Part shown: in pieces, positions 27,904 to 38,344 of the stretch
How positions within the stretch are numbered: the stretch's first letter is position 1
Layout: every line of letters begins with the position of its first letter
From: Vibrio sp. HB236076
GTDB taxonomy: Bacteria; Pseudomonadota; Gammaproteobacteria; Enterobacterales; Vibrionaceae
Assembly (NCBI RefSeq): GCF_040957575.1
Contig: NZ_CP162601.1
Coordinates: 2,232,001-2,296,000, forward strand
Direction: 5' to 3'
Length of the DNA: 64,000 nt
The notes under the pieces: model-generated
The model's input: only the letters and a program-made list of their open reading frames with translations
What the model was told of the DNA's origin: nothing
The model's database searches: none
Position numbers and translations under genes: made by a program

Positions 27904-28752
27904 ATGAAATGGCTCCCTTTAACCTGTTTTGGCCTTTGGCTTTCTACATTCAGCTTACACGCCACTCCCCTTTTCTGGACGGCAGAAAAAGCGGGGACTC
28001 AACTCATGTTACTCGGTTCAATACACGTCGGCCGTGAGGATTTATACCCTCTGCCTAAGCCGGTTATGCAATTTTTGTCTTCAAGTGATGCAATCGTCGT
28101 TGAAGCTGATATTCATTCATCCCCACAACTGGATTACCCCAATCAACAACGTACTGAGCAATGGCTAACCAAACCACAAATCACGCAGCTCAAACACATA
28201 GCCCAACAAATCGAACTCAACCCCAAAACATTACTCGCTTTGCCTCCTTGGCGAAGTGCGATTTTATTACAATACTCACAACTGAAAAAACTGGGCTACC
28301 AAGTCGAGCTCGGCATTGATCATTATCTCATTGAACGAGCTCAAGACGAGCAGATCCCCGTCATCGGTCTAGAAAGTGCGCAACAGCAATTGGATATGTT
28401 GGCCAACAGTGAAGATGAAGGACTGAACTTACTGCTCTCAGCGATAGAAGACTTTACCACCACCCCATCGCGATTAAAGCTCTTAGTCCAGGCTTGGAAG
28501 AATGGCAATGCAAAGCAATTACAGCGCTTAAGTGATGCGCAGAGCTTACCTGATACTTTGCAACACACCTTGTTGTATGAACGCAATCAGCGCTGGGCAA
28601 AAGAGCTGTCTGATCCAGACAACTTTACCTCAGGAAATCGCTATTTAGTCGTGGTCGGTGCTCTGCATTTATTGGGTCCGAATAACCTACTCGATTACCT
28701 TGAGCAGCATGGTTATACGCTCAGTGCCCCCAACAGCACATCACCAAACTAG
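27904..28752 (+). CDS. TraB/GumN family protein
   Basis: 282 aa with an N-terminal signal peptide (cleavage near LHA-T). The TraB/GumN family signatures are present: LLGSIHVG near residue 40 and VVGALHLLG near the C terminus, each with the conserved His, plus a Glu in VVEADI. The family resembles erythromycin-esterase/Tiki-type metal-dependent hydrolases, but its substrate in vibrios is not established. The gene ends just before the tRNA-Pro repeat array, whose last terminator hairpin can also end this transcript. Confidence 0.8.
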   Translation: MKWLPLTCFGLWLSTFSLHATPLFWTAEKAGTQLMLLGSIHVGREDLYPLPKPVMQFLSSSDAIVVEADIHSSPQLDYPNQQRTEQWLTKPQITQLKHIAQQIELNPKTLLALPPWRSAILLQYSQLKKLGYQVELGIDHYLIERAQDEQIPVIGLESAQQQLDMLANSEDEGLNLLLSAIEDFTTTPSRLKLLVQAWKNGNAKQLQRLSDAQSLPDTLQHTLLYERNQRWAKELSDPDNFTSGNRYLVVVGALHLLGPNNLLDYLEQHGYTLSAPNSTSPN

Positions 28753-28769
28753 CGATGTTTTCTTGAAAC

Positions 28770-29928
28770 AAAAAAGCCCCGTCATTGCTGACGAGGCTTT
28801 AGAATGTGGTCGGTGAAGAGGGATTCGACGCGGCTGGGCTTCCAGACCCCGACCCTCAGTGCTCAACCATGACTATAGCCATAACAAAAAAGCCCCGTCA
28901 TTGCTGACGAGGCTTTATAATGTGGTCGTGAAGAGGGATTCGACGCGGCTGGGCTTCCAGACCCCGACCCTCAGTGCTCAGCCATAACTATAGCCATAAC
29001 AAAAAAGCCCCGTCATTGCTGACGAGGCTTTAGAATGTGGTCGGTGAAGAGGGATTCGACGCGGCTGGGCTTCCAGACCCCGACCCTCAGTGCTCAACCA
29101 TGACTATTGCCATAACAAAAAAGCCTCGTCATTGCTGACGAGGCTTTAAAATGTGGTCGGTGAAGAGGGATTCGACGCGGCTGGGCTTTCAGACCCCGGC
29201 CCTCAGTGCTCAGCCATGACTATAGCCATAACAAAAAAGCCTCGTCATTACTGACGAGGCTTTAAAATGTGGTCGGTGAAGAGGGATTCGACGCGGCTGG
29301 GCTTCCAGACCCCGACCCTCAGTGCTCAACCATGACTATAGCCATAACAAAAAAGCCCCGTCATTGCTGACGAGGCTTTAGAATGTGGTCGGTGAAGAGG
29401 GATTCGACGCGGCTGGGCTTCCAGACCCCGGCCCTCAGTGCTCAACCATGACTATAGCCATAACAAAAAAGCCCCGTCATTGCTGACGAGGCTTTAAAAT
29501 GTGGTCGGTGAAGAGGGATTCGACGCGGCTGGGCTTCCAGACCCCGACCCTCAGTGCTCAACCATGACTATAGCCATAACAAAAAAGCCCCGTCATTGCT
29601 GACGAGGCTTTAGAATGTGGTCGGTGAAGAGGGATTCGACGCGGCTGGGCTTCCAGACCCCGACCCTCAGTGCTCAACCATGACTATAGCCATAACAAAA
29701 AAGCCCCGTCATTGCTGACGAGGCTTTAGAATGTGGTCGGTGAAGAGGGATTCGACGCGGCTGGGCTTCCAGACCCCGACCCTCAGTGCTCAACCATGAC
29801 TATAGCCATAACAAAAAAGCCCCGTCATTGCTGACGAGGCTTTAGAATGTGGTCGGTGAAGAGGGATTCGACGCGGCTGGGCTTCCAGACCCCGACCCTC
29901 AGTGCTCAACCATGACTATAGCCATAAC
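28770..29928 (-). repeat. tandem array of ten 116-bp units, each a degenerate tRNA-Pro 3' end plus terminator
   Basis: Units begin at 28770, 28886, 29001, 29117, 29233, 29349, 29465, 29581, 29697 and 29813; all are 116 bases except one of 115. Read on the minus strand, each has a 37-base lead, then GAGGGTCGGGG as in the T arm of tRNA-Pro, an 18-base insert that forms its own hairpin (CTGG / CCAG) and breaks the T loop, then TCGAATCCCTC and TTCACCGACCA (the true tRNA 3' end with CCA), then the tRNA terminator. No 5' acceptor strand, D arm or anticodon arm is present, so none can be a tRNA. Units differ at only a few positions. Similar in plan to the rtT repeats behind tyrT in E. coli. Confidence 0.95.
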
Positions 29929-29959
29929 AAAAAAGCCCCGTCATTGCTGACGAGGCTTT
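29929..29959 (-). terminator. intrinsic terminator of tRNA-Pro (first of eleven in tandem)
   Basis: Minus strand: AAAGCCTCGTCA, loop GCAA, TGACGGGGCTTTTTT. It is repeated at the start of every array unit. In two units the G-U wobble of the stem is replaced by A-U, so pairing is kept. Confidence 0.92.
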
Positions 29960-29965
29960 AGAATG

Positions 29966-30042
<77 letters not shown>

Positions 30043-30068
30043 AGACGACATCTTGTCGATGTGGGCGT

Positions 30069-30096
30069 ATACTACTGATTTTTTTGTTCAGTGCAA
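30069..30096 (-). promoter_or_regulatory. promoter of tRNA-Pro
   Basis: On the minus strand TTGCAC (30091-30096), 16 bases, then TAGTAT (30069-30074), followed by a GC-rich discriminator GCCCAC typical of stringently controlled stable-RNA promoters. Confidence 0.65.
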
Positions 30097-30218
30097 GGGG
30101 TTTTCAAAAAAAGAAAACCGACTGCTCAAACAAACATCAAACCCGCTGTGTTTAATTATTATTTTATACCTAATGTCTATTGATCTGGATCAGACCAAAA
30201 GGAAATCATTTCGTTATA

Positions 30219-30358
30219 CTGAGCTTGTCACGTAAAAGCCCAGTTGAACAGCTTACTTTTCAACGGCTTCTTTTGACAAATCTCCTCACTAGATCTCGCG
30301 TCACGGCACATATGTCAGCGCACCGGAGTGACACTTTATCACTCCGGTTTCTTTTTTA
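30219..30358 (+). ncRNA. possible small RNA or smrA leader
   Basis: A -10-like TATACT at 30213-30218 is followed 100 bases later by a strong intrinsic terminator (ACCGGAGTGA / TCACTCCGGT, then TTCTTTTTT) that ends 80 bases before smrA. No protein gene lies in between. The 5' end and the -35 element are uncertain. It could be an independent small RNA or an attenuated leader. Confidence 0.4.
30322..30357 (+). terminator. strong intrinsic terminator upstream of smrA
   Basis: Ten perfect pairs with a seven-base loop followed by TTCTTTTTT. There is no plus-strand coding gene before it since 28752, which implies a noncoding transcript. Confidence 0.88.
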
Positions 30359-30438
30359 TTTTTCACACAAATTATCTTGATTCCCACACATTGATGCTTA
30401 GTATTAACCCTTTATGGCTATTAAAGAGAAGTGTGACC

Positions 30439-31017
30439 ATGAAAGATGATGATTTGGATCTTTTTCAACAAATGATGGGCGATGTAAAACCCTTAGTCCA
30501 AGACACAACCCTTCACAAAAAACGTCACCAAGTCACCGATGCACACCTCGCCAAGCGCCAAGCGGCGATGTGGCTTGGCGAAGAGTCCGAAGACTACCTC
30601 ACCCTTGATAACGCACCAATGATCAAACCCGAAGATATCGTGGAATACAAAAGGGATGGAGTACAAGACGGTGTCTATCGCAAATTGCGTTTGGGTAAAT
30701 ACCCCATTCAAGCCAAACTGGATCTACACAAAAAAAGCCTTGAGCAAGCAAGAAACGAAGTGGTTTCCTTTTTAAAACAATGCTTGAGAATGGACATACG
30801 TACCGCGTTAATTGTTCATGGCAAAGGCGCAGGCGCGAATCCACCCGCGTTAATGAAAAGCTACGTCGCCCACTGGTTAACACAAATCAGAGATGTACAA
30901 TGCGTGCACAGCGCACAGCGATTTCATGGTGGCAGCGGTGCGGTGTATGTCTTACTGAGAAAGAGCGCGGAAAAAAAACTAGAAACACGAGAAAGGCACC
31001 AAAAACGCCTTGGATAA
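30439..31017 (+). CDS. smrA: SmrA-type Smr-domain DNA/RNA endonuclease
   Basis: 192 aa from ATG 30439; longer frames would run back into the terminator at 30322-30357. The Smr domain (residues about 100-180) shows LDLHKKSLEQA and VHGKGAG, its two signature motifs. Smr-domain proteins of this size in proteobacteria are nicking nucleases, and recent work links the domain to mRNA cleavage on collided ribosomes. It is followed 59 bases later by rluF. Confidence 0.82.
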   Translation: MKDDDLDLFQQMMGDVKPLVQDTTLHKKRHQVTDAHLAKRQAAMWLGEESEDYLTLDNAPMIKPEDIVEYKRDGVQDGVYRKLRLGKYPIQAKLDLHKKSLEQARNEVVSFLKQCLRMDIRTALIVHGKGAGANPPALMKSYVAHWLTQIRDVQCVHSAQRFHGGSGAVYVLLRKSAEKKLETRERHQKRLG

Positions 31018-31076
31018 GTCCAGATTACTGTTAGACTATCGCCCCTTAAATTCACAGCCGTTGGGAAACGTAAACC

Positions 31077-32084
31077 ATGACCACATCAGCACAAAGTAAA
31101 CGCCTTAATAAATTCATCAGTGAAACGGGGTTTTGCTCACGCAGAGAAGCTGACCGCCTTATCGAGCAAGGCCGAGTAACCATTAATGGTCAGGCCCCGG
31201 AAATGGGCATGCAAGTTCATTCTGGCGATCAAGTAGCTATCGATGGCAAGCCTCTAAAAGCCAAGCCGAAAACCATCTACATCGCCTTAAATAAACCAAC
31301 GGGCATCACCTGCACTACCGAACGAGACATCCCCGGTAACATCGTCGACTTTATTGGTCATAAGGAACGTATTTTCCCGATTGGTCGTCTCGACAAACCG
31401 TCAGACGGTTTGATTTTTTTGACCAATGATGGCGACATTGTCAACAAAATCCTGCGTGCGGGTAACCAACACGAAAAAGAATACGTGGTACGGGTCGATA
31501 AACCTATCACGGCTGCCTTCATCAAAAAAATGGCGTCTGGCGTCGAGATCTTAGACACGGTCACCTTGCCTTGTCAGATCCAACAAGAAACCAAATTCTC
31601 TTTTCGCATTGTGTTAACTCAAGGGTTGAATCGTCAAATCCGCAGAATGTGCGAAGCGCTCGGCTATCAAGTTCTCAAACTGCGCCGAGTAAGAATTATG
31701 AACATCACCATTGATGGTCTACCTAACGGGCATTGGCGTTATTTAGACGACAGTGAGGTCGCCACTTTATTGCAATTATGTGATAACTCCACCGGTACCG
31801 AAGAAGCCTCAAAGTACAATGCTAAAGGGCAACGGATTCACAAAGCCACCGATGCCAAGTTGTTTGATAGCCGAGCAGAAAATCAAGACTCCAAAGCGCG
31901 TCGCAACCCAAAAGCGCGTTCTTACCAAGGCCGTGATGCCGATCGTTTCCGTCACTCACCAAACAAAGGAAACAAGAACAAGCCAAGCACAGTAAATCCA
32001 CAACGTCGCAAGTCATCCCATTCATCAAACAATAGCGAGACCAGAGCCCGTACTTCGGGAGGAACCTTGTCATTAAAAAAGTGA
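31077..32084 (+). CDS. rluF: RluF-type 23S rRNA pseudouridine synthase
   Basis: 335 aa. An S4 RNA-binding domain (residues 8-65, RLNKFISETGFCSRREADRLI) precedes the RsuA/RluB/E/F catalytic domain with the catalytic aspartate in GRLDKPSDGL. Closest in plan to RluF, which modifies U2604 of 23S rRNA. The last 80 residues are a basic, low-complexity tail rich in Arg, Lys, Ser and Asn, longer than in E. coli (290 aa), as often seen in vibrios and likely to contact RNA. Confidence 0.85.
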   Translation: MTTSAQSKRLNKFISETGFCSRREADRLIEQGRVTINGQAPEMGMQVHSGDQVAIDGKPLKAKPKTIYIALNKPTGITCTTERDIPGNIVDFIGHKERIFPIGRLDKPSDGLIFLTNDGDIVNKILRAGNQHEKEYVVRVDKPITAAFIKKMASGVEILDTVTLPCQIQQETKFSFRIVLTQGLNRQIRRMCEALGYQVLKLRRVRIMNITIDGLPNGHWRYLDDSEVATLLQLCDNSTGTEEASKYNAKGQRIHKATDAKLFDSRAENQDSKARRNPKARSYQGRDADRFRHSPNKGNKNKPSTVNPQRRKSSHSSNNSETRARTSGGTLSLKK

Positions 32085-32202
32085 TCCCAACATCAACATG
32101 TCGCTCAATGGTTGAATGAACGAAAACCACCCGAGTTAGCTCCGCAGTTGGTCGTCGCTGAGGGAAAAAGCCTAAAGACCAAGTCGGCATTTTCTATTGA
32201 GT

Positions 32203-32236
32203 ACGAGTAAAGCAATCACTTTACTCGTTCTTGTTT
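32203..32236 (+). terminator. intrinsic terminator of rluF
   Basis: ACGAGTAAAG / CTTTACTCGT stem followed by TCTTGTTT, 119 bases after the rluF stop. Confidence 0.7.
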
Positions 32237-32298
32237 AATGCCACTTGCGACGTGTTCACCGGCTACAGTGCCTCATTATAAAGTGAGGCTTCCCTGTT

Positions 32299-32772
32299 TC
32301 AATCGATCAGCTTTGCGACTTTTCCCCGGGTTAGGGCTAACAAGTCACTGGCGGACAACTCAATTTCCAGCCCCCTTCTCCCTGCACTGACACAAATGGT
32401 TTGCCAGGCTTGAGCACTGACATCCAGCACTGTTGGTAAGGCTTTTTTCTGACCGAGTGGACTGATACCACCGAGGATATAACCGGTTGTTGTCTCAGCT
32501 ATCTTCGGGTCAGCCATCGCCACTTTTTTCACGCCCAATGCTTTAGCGGCTTGCTTTAAATTGAGATGGTGAGCAACGGGAATAATCGTAACGGCTAATT
32601 CTTTTGCGTTGCCATTTAAACTGACAAGTAGGGTCTTAAACACTTTATTGGCGTCTTGTCCTAAAGCTTCAGCGGCTTCAAGGCCAAAACTGGTCGCTCT
32701 GGGGTCGTGCTGATACTGATGGAGGGTATAAGAAATCTTGCGCTTTTCAGCCAATTCAATTGCGGGGGTCAC
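32299..32772 (-). CDS. ybaK: YbaK-type Cys-tRNA(Pro)/Cys-tRNA(Cys) deacylase
   Basis: 157 aa from a GTG at 32772, chosen because AAGGAG stands seven bases upstream; the longest frame starts with TTG inside the kdsA terminator. The YbaK/ProX editing domain is complete, with the KVFKTLLV and GGISPLGQKK motifs. It removes cysteine wrongly attached to tRNA-Pro. It lies downstream of kdsA on the same strand, after a terminator. Confidence 0.9.
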   Translation of the reverse strand: MTPAIELAEKRKISYTLHQYQHDPRATSFGLEAAEALGQDANKVFKTLLVSLNGNAKELAVTIIPVAHHLNLKQAAKALGVKKVAMADPKIAETTTGYILGGISPLGQKKALPTVLDVSAQAWQTICVSAGRRGLEIELSASDLLALTRGKVAKLID

Positions 32773-32797
32773 CTTAGATCTCCTTATCTCGGTGGTC

Positions 32798-32827
32798 AAA
32801 AAAAGAGCCGGTAATCCGACTCTTTTT
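32798..32827 (-). terminator. intrinsic terminator of kdsA
   Basis: Minus strand AAAAAGAGTCGG / CCGGCTCTTTTTTT with a short loop, 17 bases after the kdsA stop. Confidence 0.8.
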
Positions 32828-32843
32828 CACCAGGCTGTCTTAA

Positions 32844-33710
<867 letters not shown>

Positions 33711-34520
33711 TTAGTGCAACGTGACAGGAGTATGATTTAAATCACTGATTTGTGTTTTTAGCAGATCAGTAACAGGATCGTTCGGGCATTGCTCAACAAA
33801 AAATTGAAAATCATTCGCCGCGATTTGCGGGCACTCGAGTTGCTGGTAAATAAACCCGCGATCTCTGATTTCATAAGGATCATCGGGCACTAAAATCAGA
33901 GCCAAATTGGTACACGCAAGCGCCAAATCGTATTTTTCTTCTTGCAGTAGCATATTTTTACACATTCCGAGCCAACGCCCGATCACGGTAGGATGATCGC
34001 TTTTTTGCAAGTACTCATTTTTGAGTTCGGCTAACTGGCCTTCTTTTCCCTTTAACCAAGCGTGTAATACATGGGTACTCACATCGTCACCGTTGGCCGG
34101 ATTGATAAACCTAACCGGCCTATCTGGCCAATCGACACGCAAAATGAACTGAGTCGGAAACACCACACCGCTCACGGGTAAATTTAAGCGCTGAGCAAGG
34201 TAAATAAAAATGACCCCTAAGCTCACTGGTACCCCTTTGCGGCGCTTTAGCACCTTATCGACAAAACCATTTTGCGAACTGTAATAATTTTCGATATCTT
34301 CTTGAAACTGCCACTGGCGATAAAACAAACGCAACAACGCATCCAAGCGTTGGTATTCATCCGCTTCGACTGACACGAATTGTTCAGCATGTTGAGCGAG
34401 TCGCTCTAATTCTTGTTTTGCCCAGTGGACCTCTGTTGTCGGGTCAATGGCCTCATTGAGTGCCAAAGCCCCTTCTGCCAAGGACATATTATCAAAGTCT
34501 TCATCTACAAAAGTCTGCAT
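33711..34520 (-). CDS. sirB1: SirB1 family protein (transglutaminase-like plus TPR)
   Basis: 269 aa from ATG 34520 (AGGTG upstream); a GTG three codons earlier is possible. The N-terminal two thirds fit the SirB1 transglutaminase-like domain (RKGVPVSLGVIFIYLAQRL), followed by a short TPR-like tail. Found beside kdsA and sirB2 in many gammaproteobacteria; its function is unsettled. Confidence 0.88.
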   Translation of the reverse strand: MQTFVDEDFDNMSLAEGALALNEAIDPTTEVHWAKQELERLAQHAEQFVSVEADEYQRLDALLRLFYRQWQFQEDIENYYSSQNGFVDKVLKRRKGVPVSLGVIFIYLAQRLNLPVSGVVFPTQFILRVDWPDRPVRFINPANGDDVSTHVLHAWLKGKEGQLAELKNEYLQKSDHPTVIGRWLGMCKNMLLQEEKYDLALACTNLALILVPDDPYEIRDRGFIYQQLECPQIAANDFQFFVEQCPNDPVTDLLKTQISDLNHTPVTLH

Positions 34521-34545
34521 GACGGACACCTAATTTTAACCTACC

Positions 34546-34929
34546 TCAACCAAATAAAACCGGCATTTTCGTCACCGCAATTTTACCCGCCATTGCCAAC
34601 CAGCCAATTGCGCCTAAAAAAGCAAAGGTTCTCAGCAGTTTATTATTGGCCAATTTAAGGGCAAAAAATCCCAACGCGATATAAGCCAGTACACAGGTTA
34701 ACTTTTCTGTTAACCAGGGGGCTGCATCAGTAAATGGGATAAAACCGGTCATCGAAATCAAGGCAATGCCGGATAACAACAAAAAAGTATCATTGACATG
34801 TGGAAATACTTTCAAAAATTTATGATTTACTTTTGGTGAGTTCATCATAACAAGTACGTATCTCAGAGATAACATCACGACACTGACCCCAATGGTCAGA
34901 AAGTGAAAGTGTTTTAAGGCTTCATACAT
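34546..34929 (-). CDS. sirB2: SirB2 family membrane protein
   Basis: 127 aa with four hydrophobic helices filling almost the whole protein, the SirB2 pattern. Inner-membrane protein, function unknown. Lies between prmC and sirB1 as in related genomes. Confidence 0.88.
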   Translation of the reverse strand: MYEALKHFHFLTIGVSVVMLSLRYVLVMMNSPKVNHKFLKVFPHVNDTFLLLSGIALISMTGFIPFTDAAPWLTEKLTCVLAYIALGFFALKLANNKLLRTFAFLGAIGWLAMAGKIAVTKMPVLFG

Positions 34930-34950
34930 TGTTATCGTTCTCTCAATAAA

Positions 34951-35817
34951 TTATGGGGCCAAAAAGCCAATAGTGACCCGATCTAGGCCTGCGTCATCTT
35001 GAATCGTTTCGACATCAGTATAGCCTTGATTCAAAAAGAAATCGCGCACCAATTTCCCTTGTTCGAACCCGTGTTCAAACACCACCCCACCACCAGGCAA
35101 TAAAAATGGCTTCGCCGCCGAAATAATGTGTTTAATGTCCGCCATGCCCTGATCTTTGGCAACTAAAGCACTCAGGGGTTCAAAGCGAACGTCTCCCTGA
35201 GATAAATGCGGGTCATTTTCGTCGATATAAGGCGGGTTAGACACAATCAGAGCAAACTTTTTTCCAGTAAGCTCAGAAAACCAATGGCTCGTGCAAAACT
35301 GAGCATTATGGATCGACAGTGCCAAACCATTTTGCTGGGCGAGTTCCACTGCCTCAGGGCGAACATCCACCCCAGTGACACTAAGTGATGGGCATTCACT
35401 GGCAATGGCTAAGGCAATGGCGCCAGTACCGGTACCCAAATCCAAAACGGGCCCTGATAGCGCACCATTTTTGATCACACTTAAAGCCACTTCGACTAGC
35501 TTTTCCGTATCTGGCCTCGGGATTAAGGTGGTCGGCGATACTTTTAACGGCAAAGACCAAAACTCTCGAAGCCCGACAATATAAGCGATGGGCTCCCCAG
35601 CCAGTCGCCGGGTAAGCAAGGCTTGTGCTTGAATATATTCTGGCTCGGTTAAGGCTTTATCTGGCCAAGTAAACAAATAACTGCGCGGTTTTTGCAATGC
35701 ATGGCACAGCAATACCGCCGCATCGAGCGATGCAGAAGCAATGCCATGGCAATGCAACTGCTCGCGTGCCTTAGCCAACCAGGACTCAACCGTGATCTCA
35801 TCAGTCATAGCTGTCAT
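34951..35817 (-). CDS. prmC: release factor glutamine methyltransferase PrmC
   Basis: 288 aa. Helical N-terminal domain, then a class I methyltransferase with DLGTGTGAIAL (SAM binding) and the NPPY motif that recognises the glutamine. It methylates the GGQ glutamine of RF1 and RF2; its partner gene prfA lies directly upstream, eight bases away. The start at 35817 has a weak ribosome binding site, and ATG 35808 is an alternative; coupling to prfA is likely. Confidence 0.96.
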   Translation of the reverse strand: MTAMTDEITVESWLAKAREQLHCHGIASASLDAAVLLCHALQKPRSYLFTWPDKALTEPEYIQAQALLTRRLAGEPIAYIVGLREFWSLPLKVSPTTLIPRPDTEKLVEVALSVIKNGALSGPVLDLGTGTGAIALAIASECPSLSVTGVDVRPEAVELAQQNGLALSIHNAQFCTSHWFSELTGKKFALIVSNPPYIDENDPHLSQGDVRFEPLSALVAKDQGMADIKHIISAAKPFLLPGGGVVFEHGFEQGKLVRDFFLNQGYTDVETIQDDAGLDRVTIGFLAP

Positions 35818-35825
35818 CAGTTGTT

Positions 35826-36914
35826 TTAATTATCGCCCGCTAAAGCGGCTAACTGATCCGCTTGATGCTCTTGTATTACTGGGCCGATCAACGAATACAC
35901 ATCCCCTTCCATGACCTCTGACAAACGGTAAAGCGTCAGGTTAATACGGTGATCGGAAACACGACCTTGGGGATAATTATAGGTACGGATACGATCGCTG
36001 CGATCCCCAGAACCCAGCAGATTACGACGAGTATCAGACTCTTCGGCAGCGCGTTTGGCTTCTTCAGCTTGTGCAATTCTCGCTGCCAATACCGCCATCG
36101 CTTTTGCTTTGTTTTTATGCTGAGAGCGTTCATCCTGACACTCAACAACCGTACCGGTTGGCAAGTGAGTAATACGAATTGCAGAATCTGTGGTGTTGAC
36201 GTGCTGACCGCCTGCGCCCGATGCGCGGAAAGTATCAATTTTCAAATCGCCAGCTTTTAATTCCGGCACTTCCGCTTCAGGAATTTCAGGTAAAATAGCC
36301 ACAGTACAAGCCGATGTATGCACACGACCTTGGGATTCCGTTGCTGGAACTCGTTGCACTCGATGCCCACCGGACTCAAATTTAAGTTCGCCATAAACGC
36401 CTTCACCAGCGATTTTGGCGATCATCTCTTTATAACCACCATGTTCGGCCTCATTCGCCGACATAATTTCGATTCTCCAGCCTTTTTTCTCGGCATATTT
36501 ACTGTACATACGGAACAAGTCACCAGCAAAAATACCCGCTTCATCGCCGCCAGCACCGGCGCGAATTTCCAAAAAGCAGTTACGGTCATCGTTGGGATCT
36601 TTTGGCAGTAACAGAATCTGCAATTCGTCGCTTAACGATTCCATGCTTTCTTTGGCCATTTGAATTTCATCTTGGGCCATAGCGCGCATCTCTTCATCAT
36701 CTTCATTGGCCATGTCTTGTGCCGCCGCCAAATCGTCTTGTGCCTGCTGATATTTTTGAAAGCACTGAGTGACTTCTTCGAGCTGAGAGTACTCTTTTGA
36801 CAATGATCTAAAGCGATCTTGATCGCCAATCACATCTGGGTCGCCCAGTAAGTGCTGCACTTCTTCGTAACGTTCAACCAAAGTTTCTAATTTGGTGATA
36901 ATCGAGGGTTTCAT
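35826..36914 (-). CDS. prfA: peptide chain release factor 1
   Basis: 362 aa, the usual length, taking the second of two adjacent ATG codons. It has the GGQ motif (SGAGGQHVN) for peptidyl-tRNA hydrolysis and the [12 protein letters not shown] stop-codon recognition region (PxT). Terminates translation at UAA and UAG. It stands between hemA and prmC in the classical order. Confidence 0.97.
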   Translation of the reverse strand: MKPSIITKLETLVERYEEVQHLLGDPDVIGDQDRFRSLSKEYSQLEEVTQCFQKYQQAQDDLAAAQDMANEDDEEMRAMAQDEIQMAKESMESLSDELQILLLPKDPNDDRNCFLEIRAGAGGDEAGIFAGDLFRMYSKYAEKKGWRIEIMSANEAEHGGYKEMIAKIAGEGVYGELKFESGGHRVQRVPATESQGRVHTSACTVAILPEIPEAEVPELKAGDLKIDTFRASGAGGQHVNTTDSAIRITHLPTGTVVECQDERSQHKNKAKAMAVLAARIAQAEEAKRAAEESDTRRNLLGSGDRSDRIRTYNYPQGRVSDHRINLTLYRLSEVMEGDVYSLIGPVIQEHQADQLAALAGDN

Positions 36915-36931
36915 CATGATTTTCTTTTTCT

Positions 36932-38194
36932 TTATGATTTAAGATCATCCAAGCCAATACTTTGGCGAATGATCGATAACTTATTAGGATCCCCTTGCTC
37001 TGCTGCGTCTTGCAAAGCGCGAGTCGGCGCGTGGATCAATTTATTGGTCAGCTTGTTGCTCAGCTCATTAAGTACTTTTTCCGCATCCATACCAGCCGCC
37101 AATGACTGCAAACTCTTGGCCAATAATTCTTCTCTGATCAGATTGGCAGATTGGCGGAACTCGCGAATACTGTCCACTGCTTGTAAAGAGCGCATCCAAG
37201 TCATAAAAGCAGCACTCTCTTCACTGACAATGGCTTCTGCTTGGATGGCGGCCATTTTTCGCTGCTCAATGTTCTGATCGATAATACTTTGTAAATCATC
37301 GACTGAATACAAATACACGTCCGACAGATCACCGACTTGTGCTTCAACATCACGGGGCACCGCAATATCGACCACGAGGACAGGCTGATGTTTACGCCGT
37401 TTTAGCGCACTTTCCATCATGCCTTTACCAATGATCGGCAAAGGACTGGCCGTTGAGCTGATCACAATATCGGCTCGGTGCAGGTGGTCGGGAATATCGC
37501 TCAAGCTAATGACTTCAGCGCCAAACTCATTCGCCAGTCCCATTGCGCGTTCACGGGTTCGGTTAGCGACGATCATTTGACCGCAGCCATTACTGTCTAA
37601 GTGTTTGGCAACCAGTTCTATGGTTTCACCTGCCCCAACGAGCAAGACGGTGGTTTTTTGTAATGACTCAAAAATGTGCTTTGCCAGTGTGCATGCCGCA
37701 TAAGCCACCGACACCGCATTACCACCAATATCGGTTTCGGTCCGCACTCGCTTGGCAACGGAAAAAGCTTTTTGAAACAACTTATCGGTCGCCATATCAA
37801 CAGCTTGTAGCGATTTGGCATCGGAATAAGCTTGTTTAACCTGACCGAGTATTTGCGGCTCACCCAGTACAAGAGAATCGAGACCACACGACACACGCAT
37901 CAAGTGCTTAATGGCCGCCTGCTCTTCGTGAATATACAAACTGGGTTTAAGTTCTTCTGGGGGCACTTGGTGAAAGTCAATCAACCAATCAATCAACTTA
38001 TTTCTGTCCCCACTGTTCACATCACAGTAAAGCTCCGTGCGGTTACAAGTCGAAACAATCACACTGCCGTGCACCGAGTCGTGTTGACTGAGTTGATTGA
38101 GTGCGAGAGGTAATTTTTCTGGACCAAACGCCACTTTTTCACGCAGCTCAACCGTCGCAGTATTGTGATTAATTCCGATAGCAAGCAAGGACAT
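36932..38194 (-). CDS. hemA: glutamyl-tRNA reductase
   Basis: 420 aa. First committed step of tetrapyrrole synthesis from glutamyl-tRNA. The catalytic cysteine lies in VSTCNRTE (about residue 50) and the NADPH-binding domain carries [13 protein letters not shown]. First gene of the minus-strand operon, divergent from lolB. Confidence 0.97.
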   Translation of the reverse strand: MSLLAIGINHNTATVELREKVAFGPEKLPLALNQLSQHDSVHGSVIVSTCNRTELYCDVNSGDRNKLIDWLIDFHQVPPEELKPSLYIHEEQAAIKHLMRVSCGLDSLVLGEPQILGQVKQAYSDAKSLQAVDMATDKLFQKAFSVAKRVRTETDIGGNAVSVAYAACTLAKHIFESLQKTTVLLVGAGETIELVAKHLDSNGCGQMIVANRTRERAMGLANEFGAEVISLSDIPDHLHRADIVISSTASPLPIIGKGMMESALKRRKHQPVLVVDIAVPRDVEAQVGDLSDVYLYSVDDLQSIIDQNIEQRKMAAIQAEAIVSEESAAFMTWMRSLQAVDSIREFRQSANLIREELLAKSLQSLAAGMDAEKVLNELSNKLTNKLIHAPTRALQDAAEQGDPNKLSIIRQSIGLDDLKS

Positions 38195-38281
38195 TTGAGT
38201 GATGGTTCTCTGTGAACAATGAGAATAAGGTCAGGAATTTTACTTGAAGCTGACCCGGTTTAAAAGGGGAAGCGATTTGTT

Positions 38282-38310
38282 TTCATCAGAATACTTATCA
38301 ATGGTATAAT
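38282..38310 (+). promoter_or_regulatory. promoter of lolB-ispE-prs
   Basis: Extended -10 element TGGTATAAT (TATAAT at 38305-38310) with a weak -35 TTCATC 17 bases before it, 34 bases upstream of lolB. Confidence 0.6.
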
Positions 38311-38344
38311 TCGAGCCATCTCCTGCTTAGAAAAATGGATACTT

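Noticed and set aside
28770..29928. CRISPR-like periodic repeat
   Set aside because: Units are identical throughout with no variable spacers, and contain tRNA and terminator sequence.
28770..29928. Tandem tRNA pseudogenes able to work as tRNA
   Set aside because: The 5' acceptor strand, D arm and anticodon arm are absent and the T loop is interrupted.
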